Assembly: GCA_021822605.1 (NCBI GenBank)
Contig: JAKAQL010000015.1
Location: forward strand, 1 to 40,992
Source of the DNA: Actinomycetes bacterium
Lineage (GTDB): Bacteria > Actinomycetota > Acidimicrobiia > Acidimicrobiales > Acidimicrobiaceae
Direction of reading: 5' to 3'
DNA: 40,992 nt
The notes below the pieces were generated by a model. That model was not told the origin of the DNA, made no database searches, and saw only the letters and a list, made by a program, of their open reading frames with translations. A program made the translations under genes and the position numbers. Shown here piece by piece: positions 7,469-15,144 of this stretch; position 1 is the first letter of the stretch, and the number at the start of each line of letters is the position of its first letter.

Positions 7469-8308
7469 ATGCTCGTAGCTGCAGCGAGTTCGGGAGGCAC
7501 TGGGAGCACGGTTAGCGGGCTTGTGTTCCTTTTGATTGTGTTGGCGATTATCGGTTGGCTCGGCAAGCGGGCTGTGGAAAAGCGGGAGGCCAAGGCGCAG
7601 GTGTGGGGTGAGTCACTCTCGTCGGTCGGCGCCGATCATTCGATTTGGGTTGGCTCCGCGATTGGCGGTCTCAGGGCTAGCGCAAACCCGTCGACGCTAT
7701 GCGCCTTTACCGATGAGGAGCTGATCTTCATTCCTGAGGAGTTCAGGTATAACTTGCGTTCACCTAGTCACAAACAGTTGGCCATTGGCGAGGCAACGGG
7801 TGCTGCGCCGACAATTGAGCCCATCCCGGAGTTGATGCGAATCAGGCGCGATGCGATTAGCTCAATTTCGTTACGGGACGACAGCCGCACCGAGACTCAT
7901 GTTCAACAGGTCATGACCTCTGCTAAGACGAAGAGTAAGAGTAGGGCTACCTTTGGTTGGCGTGTTTTTGAAGGGTTGCCGTTGGCTCCCTTACGCACGC
8001 GAAGAACTTCTAAGGGCACCATCGACCCGAAATACAAGACCGTGCAGAGTACTACGACTGACGTAAAGCTCATTCTGACGATCGAGTGGGTTGACGATGC
8101 AGGGATCTCCCGGCAGTCGGTGTTTGTCTTTGATGATCGCGATGCAGCTTCGAGGGCCCAACAAGAGCTGGAAGCGGCTCGCAAGCCGTTCGTAAAGCGC
8201 TCTCTGGCAGGCGAGAAGACGTGCCCGTTCTGCGCAGAGACAATCAAAGCTGAGGCTATTAAGTGCCGATTCTGTGGATCGGACCTAGTGGCTGAGGCTG
8301 GGAGCTGA
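7469..8308 (+). CDS. Membrane-anchored protein with C-terminal zinc ribbon
   Basis: This 279-residue protein has one N-terminal membrane segment (about 16-32), a soluble domain of about 200 residues and a zinc ribbon at the C-terminus (CPFCAETIKAEAIKCRFCGSD). The middle includes ILTIEWVDDAGISRQSVFVF and a final helix, a pattern compatible with a PH-like fold. No close family is recognised. It stands alone between the two recombinase genes, where elements often carry cargo. A role in exclusion or defence is only a guess. A G-rich run (AGGGGGGTTGGG) precedes ATG 7469. Confidence 0.65.
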   Translation: MLVAAASSGGTGSTVSGLVFLLIVLAIIGWLGKRAVEKREAKAQVWGESLSSVGADHSIWVGSAIGGLRASANPSTLCAFTDEELIFIPEEFRYNLRSPSHKQLAIGEATGAAPTIEPIPELMRIRRDAISSISLRDDSRTETHVQQVMTSAKTKSKSRATFGWRVFEGLPLAPLRTRRTSKGTIDPKYKTVQSTTTDVKLILTIEWVDDAGISRQSVFVFDDRDAASRAQQELEAARKPFVKRSLAGEKTCPFCAETIKAEAIKCRFCGSDLVAEAGS

Positions 8309-8325
8309 TTGGGTGAGTAGGTGTA

Positions 8326-9465
8326 GTGGCTAGGCGCACGTTCGGGTACGTTCGGAAGCTGCCGAGCGGGCGCTGGCAGGCCTCGTATCTGCATGACGGC
8401 AAGCGGTTCACGGGCGAGCGTACTTACACGGCCAAAGCCGATGCGGATGCGTGGCTCGCCAATGTACACACGGAGATACTCCGGGGCGAGTGGGTCAACC
8501 CTGACCGGGCCTCGACCCTGTTGCATGTCTACGCTACCCGCTGGCTCGACTCCCGCTCCGACCTCCGACCGACTACAAAGGCTAAGTACGCAGGTCTTAT
8601 GCGCTTGCATATCCTGCCGACGTTTGGTCACCTACGGCTCGGAGCTATCTCACCTGATCGGGTGCGGGGCTGGTACTACGGTTTCGACTCGCCCTCGCTC
8701 GCTGATGATGGGTACAGACTCTTACGGGCTATCTTTGCGACTGCGGTGAGCGATGGGTGGCTCGCGCGCTCACCTTGCAAGATCAAGGGCGCCGGGAGTG
8801 TCAAGGCGCCCGAACGGCCTACGGCGTCGATTCCTGAGGTGCTGGCCGCGGCTGAGGCGATGCCTGAGCGCTTGAGGCTTGCGGTACTACTCGCGGCCTT
8901 TGCTCAGCTCCGCAGAGGTGAGGTGCTGGGGCTCACACGAGGGGATATCGACCTTATGCGCGGCGTTGTGTACGTTCGTCGTGCTCTGGTGCAACCGAGC
9001 GGCGCAAGGGCCGAAATCGGGCCGCCAAAGACTGACGCAGGCATTCGTAGCCTCTCGGTTCCTGCGTTCGTTGTAGAGGCTCTGAGGGGGCACCTAGAGG
9101 CGTTCGTGGGGCCTCAGACCGAGGGGTGGTTATTCGGCGCTGGCGATAGGCCGGTCTCGCCTCGCACGCTGGATCGGGCTTGGAACAACGCAAGAGCCTC
9201 GATCAATCGGCCCGACCTTCACTTCCACGACCTACGTCATTCGGGGCTAACGTGGGCCGCGGCTACGGGGGCTTCGGTGGCCGATCTGATGCGTCGCGGA
9301 GGTCATGCTTCGACAGTCGCGGCACTCCGATATCAGCACTCGACGGAGGACCGAGATAGGGCGCTTTCGGAGGCTTTGGGGGGTCTTGCGTCGCCTGTTG
9401 CGGATTTGGATATCGCACGTAGATCGCACGACGAGGCGTTATTAGGCCTCAAAAATAGGGGTTGA
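8326..9465 (+). CDS. Tyrosine integrase
   Basis: This 379-residue phage-type integrase starts at GTG 8326. It has an N-terminal arm-binding domain (GYVRKLPSGRWQASYLHDGK), a SAM-like core-binding domain (about 62-155) and a catalytic domain. Catalytic residues can be assigned as R196 (LRRGEVLGL), K235 (PPKT), H301 and R304 (HDLRH), H327 (GGHAS) and Y336 (RYQHS). The domain is complete. The gene ends 29 bp before the right att repeat and points toward it, consistent with integration in the adjacent tRNA-Glu. Confidence 0.95.
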   Translation: MARRTFGYVRKLPSGRWQASYLHDGKRFTGERTYTAKADADAWLANVHTEILRGEWVNPDRASTLLHVYATRWLDSRSDLRPTTKAKYAGLMRLHILPTFGHLRLGAISPDRVRGWYYGFDSPSLADDGYRLLRAIFATAVSDGWLARSPCKIKGAGSVKAPERPTASIPEVLAAAEAMPERLRLAVLLAAFAQLRRGEVLGLTRGDIDLMRGVVYVRRALVQPSGARAEIGPPKTDAGIRSLSVPAFVVEALRGHLEAFVGPQTEGWLFGAGDRPVSPRTLDRAWNNARASINRPDLHFHDLRHSGLTWAAATGASVADLMRRGGHASTVAALRYQHSTEDRDRALSEALGGLASPVADLDIARRSHDEALLGLKNRG

Positions 9466-9494
9466 ACTGCACAGATAGAAAAAAGTGACTCTAA

Positions 9495-9537
9495 CCTCTC
9501 AAGGTGGAGACACGGGTTCGAATCCCGTTGGGGCTGC
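9495..9537 (+). repeat. Right attachment site, 3' fragment of tRNA-Glu
   Basis: These 43 bp are identical to 2456-2498. The 5' half of a tRNA is missing here, so this is a remnant and not a second gene. It would be the original chromosomal 3' end displaced by integration. Confidence 0.95.
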
Positions 9538-9541
9538 CAAT

Positions 9542-9567
9542 GATGACCTGCGGAGATGCAGGTCATC
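9542..9567 (+). terminator. Terminator-like hairpin, chromosomal copy
   Basis: A perfect 10-bp stem, 9542-9551 against 9558-9567, has a 6-nt loop. It is the counterpart of the hairpin at 2505-2526, with the same stem core and nearly the same loop, but no T run follows. It is probably the original tRNA-Glu terminator. Confidence 0.6.
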
Positions 9568-9823
9568 GTCGTGCTTACCGTGTCGTAAACTCTGTACCCC
9601 AATGAGGGTCACGAATGTTTATCGGCAGGGGATTAAGTGCGTTGGTTCGCTCCTGACCTTCTGGCACAGCTATCGTCACCATATCGACTGAGTTCTTCGG
9701 GGGCAAGTGTTCCCATGGATCCCGGAATGGTTCCATGAGACACAGTGCCTTGATTCCGAAGGTGGAGTGGTTGAACGAGCCCAGCCGTTACCTCTTTGGC
9801 CGTTCGATCGTTCGACACAGTGA

Positions 9824-11059
9824 TCACGCGTTCTCCTCGAGGGCTGGCCGTTTGTATGTCCCCCAGATGACGATCAACGCCGCAACGATAAAGGTGGCTC
9901 CCATGAGAACGAAGGCAGCTCGGAATCCTCCATCGGTCACCGTTACACCGATAATGGCGATCCAGAGCGCTCCTATCGTTTGCGAGACGGTGAAGAAAAC
10001 CCCAAAACCAGCGCGGGACATGCCTGATGGCAGATAGTCGGAAAAGACAGTCTGACGAAGTGACAGCTCCGAGTAGGAGAAGATGCCAATAGCGATGCCA
10101 ACGATGGCGAGACCCAGCAGCCCTCGACCAACGAGAACGAAGAAAAATAGGGCGAGCGCTCCCAGTGCGTAGTTCGCGATCAAGATGATCCGATGATTTT
10201 TCCGATCGGCGATCGACCCCATCAGGATTGGTCCAACGACAGCGCCAGCATACAACAAGGTCAAGATGACCGTCAATCCCAGTGCTGAGAGATGAAGAGA
10301 AGTATGAAGATAGCCAGGTGTATAGACACCGACGATGCCGATGCCTTGTCCGCCTGCGGCAATGGTTCCAGCTAGGAGCAGAGCAAAAACAGGCCGTTGT
10401 GTCATGAGGGTTCGTAGACGGCGCCAAAAACTAACGCTCTCTGGGTGTTGGTCCACCGCGACATCGGTTGGTGGGATGCGGTGCCAAGGTGAAGGGAGCC
10501 AAATGGCGACGACCGCGATGGTAGTGAGGAGGAGGATAGAGAGTAACCAGAAAGCCGCACGCCATCCATAGGCGACAATGATCGAAGGCATGATCAGTGG
10601 GGCCAGGAGCGTTCCGAGGTTTCCGGCTGTGACGTGCCAACTGAGCGTGGTCCCACGGTGTTCGGGGTGTCTGTTGGCGAGATAAGAACCTCCAACTGGG
10701 TGCTGCGGCCAACCAGCGCTGGCCTGCAGGAGCCGACCAGCCATGAAAACGTAGATTCCTGGGGCCAACGCTGCGATGACAGCGCCAATGGTGGACCCGA
10801 CATTCTGGAGAGTGAAGAGGACGCGTGCTGAAGTTCTTCGCACGACCAGCGATAGCGCCTGGAGTGCGCTGCCCACAATCGCGGCGATGGAGAGGAGTAT
10901 GCCGATCGTGGCATAATCGGTATGGAACGCTACGATGACATAGGGAATCGCGATCCCAAGTGACGCGATGTAGGCATGTTGTCCTGCGTGGGACCAACCT
11001 ACTACAACTAAATCCCGTATCCGGTGTTGGTCGCCTTGTCGTGGTACTGGGCTGGTCAA
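9824..11059 (-). CDS. Major facilitator superfamily transporter
   Basis: This 411-residue polytopic membrane protein has about 11-12 hydrophobic segments. The first is at about 16-40 and the second half begins near residue 210. MFS features include GRLLQASAG in the N-terminal half and a loop between segments 8 and 9 with GSIADRKNHR, a typical motif A. The substrate cannot be read from the sequence. An in-frame stop lies two codons before the TTG at 11059, so that TTG is the earliest possible start and no ATG or GTG is near. It lies 82 bp downstream of the PPOX gene on the same strand. Confidence 0.85.
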   Translation of the reverse strand: MTSPVPRQGDQHRIRDLVVVGWSHAGQHAYIASLGIAIPYVIVAFHTDYATIGILLSIAAIVGSALQALSLVVRRTSARVLFTLQNVGSTIGAVIAALAPGIYVFMAGRLLQASAGWPQHPVGGSYLANRHPEHRGTTLSWHVTAGNLGTLLAPLIMPSIIVAYGWRAAFWLLSILLLTTIAVVAIWLPSPWHRIPPTDVAVDQHPESVSFWRRLRTLMTQRPVFALLLAGTIAAGGQGIGIVGVYTPGYLHTSLHLSALGLTVILTLLYAGAVVGPILMGSIADRKNHRIILIANYALGALALFFFVLVGRGLLGLAIVGIAIGIFSYSELSLRQTVFSDYLPSGMSRAGFGVFFTVSQTIGALWIAIIGVTVTDGGFRAAFVLMGATFIVAALIVIWGTYKRPALEENA

Positions 11060-11141
11060 GGTTCAGTCTTTCGGGTTGTATCTCGATGCATTGCTTGCAT
11101 GGTATCGTGCTACAGGTGGGCCGAGCTGGGGTGAGGGCCTG

Positions 11142-11528
11142 TCAGTCGACTACCCGTATGCGCTTTGGTGTGATCTCAAGGATGACACGGTCTGACTCGA
11201 CGGTTCCGGCAAAGGCTTGCCCAGTGTATTTCCTCGCCAGCTCTTCGAGATGGTCGGCAGCGCGGCTGCCACGGGTCATTGAGGTGACGACACCGCGGAC
11301 CTCAACGTAGTGGTAGGGGTTAGTACGTTCCCAAATCAACACGTTCACCTGCGGGTTGTGCGAAACGTTACGGAATTTCGCGCGAGCAACTTCGGTGTTG
11401 ATAAGCAGATGCTCATGGTCACAGTCGATCCACATGATGGATGCCTGAGGTGTTCCGTCGGCGGTCAGGGTTGTGAGGCTGGCGAAATTTTTATCGTGGA
11501 CGAGGGCTTCGAGAGCAGGGTCAAGCAT
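11142..11528 (-). CDS. PPOX-class F420-dependent reductase-like protein
   Basis: This 128-residue split-barrel protein has the pattern LATLTTLTADGTPQ-like near residue 20, then W and DCDHEHLLINTEVARAKFRN and a C-terminal ITPKRIRVVD. This matches the F420 PPOX family, which binds F420 or flavin and is typical of Actinobacteria. Family members reduce varied small molecules; the substrate is unknown here. I prefer ATG 11528. A TTG at 11546 would add six residues and overlap the ribosome site of the divergent gene. The start is only 31 bases from the neighbour's start, so they probably share control. Confidence 0.85.
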   Translation of the reverse strand: MLDPALEALVHDKNFASLTTLTADGTPQASIMWIDCDHEHLLINTEVARAKFRNVSHNPQVNVLIWERTNPYHYVEVRGVVTSMTRGSRAADHLEELARKYTGQAFAGTVESDRVILEITPKRIRVVD

Positions 11529-11559
11529 ACCACTAGGATATCGCAAGGAGGTTGATGCC

Positions 11560-12393
11560 GTGGCTGTGGTATGGATTGACGGAAATCTTCATGAGGCTGA
11601 CGATGCTGGCATTCCAGTATCTGATCATGGGCTTGTTTGTGGCGACGGTGCTTTTGAGACACTGGTCGTCGTAGATGGTAAACCCTTCGCGGTCACACGG
11701 CACTTGCACCGCTTGGTGCGGACGGCTCGCGGGATGGGGCTTCCCGAGCCAGACATTGAGATTATCCGTAAGGGAATTGACGAATTGGTTGTGCGGAACG
11801 CGTTAGGTACTGCGAAGATTCGAATCACCTATACTGCCGGAAACGCTGGTCTTGGTTCGCATCGGCCACCCCAACTGAAACCGAGGACGGTGATGGCAAC
11901 AGAACCGATCGCACGCGAGGCGACAACGACCAGGCTCGCCCTCGCACCCTGGCCGCGCAACGAACGTGGTGTGCTAGCTGGTCTCAAGACCACCTCTTAT
12001 GCAGAGAACGTGATTGCGCTCGCTTGGGCTTCCGAGCGGGGTGCGAGTGAAGTGCTGTTTGCCAATACGCTTGGTAATCTCTGTGAGGGATCTGGGTCGA
12101 ACATCTTTATTGTTCATAATGGGGCTATCTTGACACCGCCGTTGAGCGCTGGTTGTTTGGCGGGGGTGACTCGTGACCTGGTGATTGAGGGGGTTGGTGC
12201 CCGCGAGGAGGACATACCATTAACGATGTTGACCGATCCGTTGGTCACAGAGATGTTCGTCACCTCAACACTACGCATGGTTCAGGGCGTGGCGATCCTC
12301 GATCAACGGCATTTCGACGACGCGCCTGGCCCGATTACTGCGAAGATTCAGAGGTACTTCGCAGATCTCATGGCTGAGCAGCTGGACCCATAG
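11560..12393 (+). CDS. Class IV aminotransferase (branched-chain / D-amino acid / ADC lyase type)
   Basis: This 277-residue protein is a fold-type IV PLP enzyme. The N-terminal VCGDGAFETL, the HLHRLVRTARGMGL segment, the likely PLP lysine in GLKTTSYAENVIA and GNLCEGSGSNIF are family hallmarks. Members act as branched-chain aminotransferase, D-alanine aminotransferase or aminodeoxychorismate lyase, and the sequence does not separate these securely. GTG 11560 follows AAGGAGG (11545-11551) by eight bases, which decides the start over upstream in-frame codons. An XdhC-like gene follows ten bases later. Confidence 0.85.
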   Translation: MAVVWIDGNLHEADDAGIPVSDHGLVCGDGAFETLVVVDGKPFAVTRHLHRLVRTARGMGLPEPDIEIIRKGIDELVVRNALGTAKIRITYTAGNAGLGSHRPPQLKPRTVMATEPIAREATTTRLALAPWPRNERGVLAGLKTTSYAENVIALAWASERGASEVLFANTLGNLCEGSGSNIFIVHNGAILTPPLSAGCLAGVTRDLVIEGVGAREEDIPLTMLTDPLVTEMFVTSTLRMVQGVAILDQRHFDDAPGPITAKIQRYFADLMAEQLDP

Positions 12394-12403
12394 AGCAGCT
12401 TTG

Positions 12404-13360
12404 ATGACCTTTGATGAACTGAGTGTGCTACTTCATCGAGACCTGGATTCGGAGGCGGCCGTGGTGCGACTCGCCGAACTTCGGGGATTCGGGGGAGGTG
12501 ATCGGGGAAGCGATCTCATGATTGTCGCCGGTACTCGTCAGTATGGCTCAGTGCTTTCTGCGGAACTCACGACGCAACTGCTTGCCGATACCTCTGGTCC
12601 CGAACCTCGGAGTATCACGACCGAGATCGGTGACGCCCAGGCAGTTGCGAACGGACTTGCGTGTGGTGGGTCAGTGCGGGTGATCGTTCACCCATGGAGC
12701 TGGCTCTCTGCCGTCGAACCACATCTACGGGCACGCAGAGGATTTGCGCTTGTCACTCTGCTCGACGCACGTGGTCGCCCGACCGAAGTGCGGGTCGTGG
12801 TACACAATGGATCCGGTGGTGATGGGGCTGAACAAGCGGCGGCTGAACTGCTCCGACATGGCCGCGTAGGGGTAACGCTCCAGACCTTGGGGGATGGCGT
12901 TGTACACATCCAGTGCTTTCTTCCTCGCTCTCGGTTGGTGGTGATCGGGACGGGAGTGCTCGCCGCAGCACTGAACGCCCAAGCCGGACTTCTCGGTATC
13001 GAGACGATAGAGTTCGATTCGGTCGATGCATTCCCCCAGGTTGGCTCGAGCGATGCTGTCGTTGTGCTCGATCACGATCATGATCGAGTTACCCCGATCT
13101 TGCACGATCTTTTGCTGGCTACCGAGGTACCCTATGTAGGGTCGCTAGGTTCCCGAGGAACGCAGGCGGAACGCCGTCGCCGTCTCCTCAATTGCGGATG
13201 TGGGGATCAGCTCGATCGGATTTACGGACCGGCTGGATTCGATATTGGAGCACGGAGCACCGAGGAGACCGCCATGGCAATCGTAGCTGAGATGTTGGGT
13301 GTCTTGCGGGGCCGTTTGGGCCAGAGTTTGAGAGATGGGACTGGTCCCATCAACGGTTAG
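12404..13360 (+). CDS. XdhC/CoxI-like protein, orphan
   Basis: This 318-residue protein has the XdhC/CoxI arrangement: an N-terminal part ending in LACGGSVRVIVHPW and a C-terminal Rossmann-like part with VVIGTGVLAAALNAQAG. That is followed by VEV-like YVGSLGSRGTQAERRRRL and the hallmark GPAGFDIGARSTEETAMAIVAEML. Family members insert the sulfurated molybdenum cofactor into xanthine- or CO-dehydrogenase-type hydroxylases. No molybdoenzyme gene is nearby. The usual GSVSGGC motif is replaced by GSVLSAEL, so the protein is divergent. I chose ATG 12404 over TTG 12401. Confidence 0.8.
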   Translation: MTFDELSVLLHRDLDSEAAVVRLAELRGFGGGDRGSDLMIVAGTRQYGSVLSAELTTQLLADTSGPEPRSITTEIGDAQAVANGLACGGSVRVIVHPWSWLSAVEPHLRARRGFALVTLLDARGRPTEVRVVVHNGSGGDGAEQAAAELLRHGRVGVTLQTLGDGVVHIQCFLPRSRLVVIGTGVLAAALNAQAGLLGIETIEFDSVDAFPQVGSSDAVVVLDHDHDRVTPILHDLLLATEVPYVGSLGSRGTQAERRRRLLNCGCGDQLDRIYGPAGFDIGARSTEETAMAIVAEMLGVLRGRLGQSLRDGTGPING

Positions 13361-13512
13361 CTGCGAGGGCGGCTATGCCTTGTCTCTTGTCCGTACCGCA
13401 GCGAGAAGGTTTGATGATAGGGGATTGCCGCCTTTCTGAGCATCCTTTTGATGGGTAGAGGATTCATTGGTCGCGGGCCGAGTTGTTGGGTGCGGCCGCC
13501 AGGTTGAGAGGC

Positions 13513-15078
13513 CTAATCTGTGAAGCGGAGAGCTTCGGGCAACCGCCAGACGGGGAGGCTATGTGTTTGAAAATATCTCCACCGCAGCTCTGCGACATCA
13601 GCGAGCTCGGGAACGTCGGCGGCGAACCTTCCAAGGGCTGCGACCTCGAGGCATTCTCCAAGGAGTTCGAGGGCCTCCTTCCAGTACCACGCCTCACCGG
13701 ATAGGCCCTCAAGCGCCTTCTCGGCGCCCATGAGCACCGAACGGTGCAGTGAGTCCGGTACCCACTTGGTGAGAAGTGCGCGGATGCCGATGACAGCGTC
13801 GGGATGTCGCAGGACCTCAGCGGCATCTAAGGCATGGATGTTTGCACTTCCCTCCCAGATAGGGAGGACGAGTGCCTCACGGTGCCAACGGGCGATCGCG
13901 TAATCCTCTAAAAAGCCAAGGCCTCCGAAGCACTCCATGGCGAGTTGTGTGATGATGGTGGAATGCTTTGCGGTGTGGGTTTTCGTCGCATGGCTGAGCA
14001 ATCTAAGCAAGAGATAGTCTGGGTCGTTGTGGTCGGTGAAAGCATAGCTTTGCTGGAAGGTCTCGGCTCCAAGGAGAGCGAGTGAAAGGACGCCGAGATG
14101 TGCAAGGCGTAACATGACGAGGTCGCGCGCGAAGAGCGGATGTTCGCGAAGTGGATGGCCGAAGGCACTCCTTCGCTCGCCCCGGAGCGTGGCCTCTATC
14201 GTTGCGATTCTCGCAACTCCCGCACTCGCCATCGCGTTGGCCGTGCGGGCAAGTGTGAGGCTCTGTAGGATACGGTAGATACCCTCATTCTCACCAGCCA
14301 GAAGCGTGGCGTGCGACTCGGCCAGCTCGATCTCTCCGGTCGGGATCGCCTTGGTGGCGAGTTTCGACTTAAGCCGCCGAAGTGTGAAGTTTAGTTCGCC
14401 ATCGTTGGTATATTTCTCAGTGAGATAGAGATGAAGTTGTCTCAGCGACGTCGCGCCAGCAGGGTAGGCGCTGGTGATCGCAAGATCGGTGAGACCTGCT
14501 CCACTTGCAAAATACTTGTCTCCACCTGAGAGTATCCAACCGCTGTCGGTCTGTCGAGCTTGCGTTCTGGTTGCAGCTAAGTCACTCCCAGCGTGCGTCT
14601 CTGTAAACCAGGTTCCTCCCCAACTGGGCCCCGTTGTCAGTCGCTCTAGATAGCGTTCGGGGTTGGGAAGCAGCAGATGTAGGGCGCTGGCGACCTGCGT
14701 GGAGAGTGTGAGCAAACAGTAGAAACCCGGATCTGCCACTAAGTAACCTTGCAGGAAATGGCCAAGAAAGCCAGCTCCCGTCCAGGGTGTTGAGACAAGG
14801 TGACGAAGTTGCTCATACGTGGTGGCATGCGAAGTCGTAAGACGGACCTGGTCGATGCGGTTACCATCAAGATCGTGGCTGATCAACGTCAGGGAGGGAG
14901 CACGATCGATTTCGTTGCCGACCGGAAGCACCTGGTCGCCAACGAAGGCGCCAAGTTTGGCAAGTTCTGTGGTGAAGGAGGCCGCCATGAGGTCCTGGGT
15001 GATTCTCACAAAGACTGGATCGACCAGGTAGTGATTGAGGCCGGTGGCGTAGCTGAGCGGGTCTATCGTTGGTTCCAT
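13513..15078 (-). CDS. AidB-like acyl-CoA dehydrogenase
   Basis: This 521-residue flavoprotein has the acyl-CoA dehydrogenase motifs WFTETHAGSDLAATRTQA and the substrate-side ECFGGLGFLEDYAIARWHRE. It ends the core with LPIWEGSANIHALDAAEVLR. That last motif and the length fit the AidB/DR2361-like branch rather than short fatty acyl-CoA dehydrogenases. The likely reaction is FAD-dependent oxidation of an acyl-CoA, although AidB itself has an alkylation-repair role. It lies 66 bp downstream of the gamma-glutamyltransferase gene on the same strand, a probable two-gene unit. Confidence 0.88.
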   Translation of the reverse strand: MEPTIDPLSYATGLNHYLVDPVFVRITQDLMAASFTTELAKLGAFVGDQVLPVGNEIDRAPSLTLISHDLDGNRIDQVRLTTSHATTYEQLRHLVSTPWTGAGFLGHFLQGYLVADPGFYCLLTLSTQVASALHLLLPNPERYLERLTTGPSWGGTWFTETHAGSDLAATRTQARQTDSGWILSGGDKYFASGAGLTDLAITSAYPAGATSLRQLHLYLTEKYTNDGELNFTLRRLKSKLATKAIPTGEIELAESHATLLAGENEGIYRILQSLTLARTANAMASAGVARIATIEATLRGERRSAFGHPLREHPLFARDLVMLRLAHLGVLSLALLGAETFQQSYAFTDHNDPDYLLLRLLSHATKTHTAKHSTIITQLAMECFGGLGFLEDYAIARWHREALVLPIWEGSANIHALDAAEVLRHPDAVIGIRALLTKWVPDSLHRSVLMGAEKALEGLSGEAWYWKEALELLGECLEVAALGRFAADVPELADVAELRWRYFQTHSLPVWRLPEALRFTD

Positions 15079-15144
15079 GTTCCCAACCGTATCCTCTTGG
15101 CGAGAGCTTTGCTTGACACGAGGGAATTGGCTTGATCGTGCTAC

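Larger units (their letters stand above)
2456..9537 (+). mobile_element. Integrative element in tRNA-Glu, about 7.04 kb between att cores
   Basis: The element is bounded by a 43-bp perfect direct repeat of the tRNA-Glu 3' half. The integrase gene ends 29 bp before the right copy, the usual arrangement for a tyrosine integrase that targets a tRNA gene. The cargo is an excisionase-like HTH protein, a RepA/DnaB-like ATPase, six small overlapping genes, a serine recombinase and a zinc-ribbon membrane protein. I recognise no capsid, terminase, tail, relaxase or transfer ATPase genes. It could be an integrated plasmid, a phage satellite or a small mobilisable element. Confidence 0.9.

Noticed and set aside
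9495-9537. A second tRNA-Glu gene
   Set aside because: Only the 3' half is present; the D arm and 5' acceptor strand are missing, so it is an att remnant.
10431-10997. 188-codon minus-strand frame within the MFS gene
   Set aside because: Arginine/histidine-rich shadow of the transporter frame.
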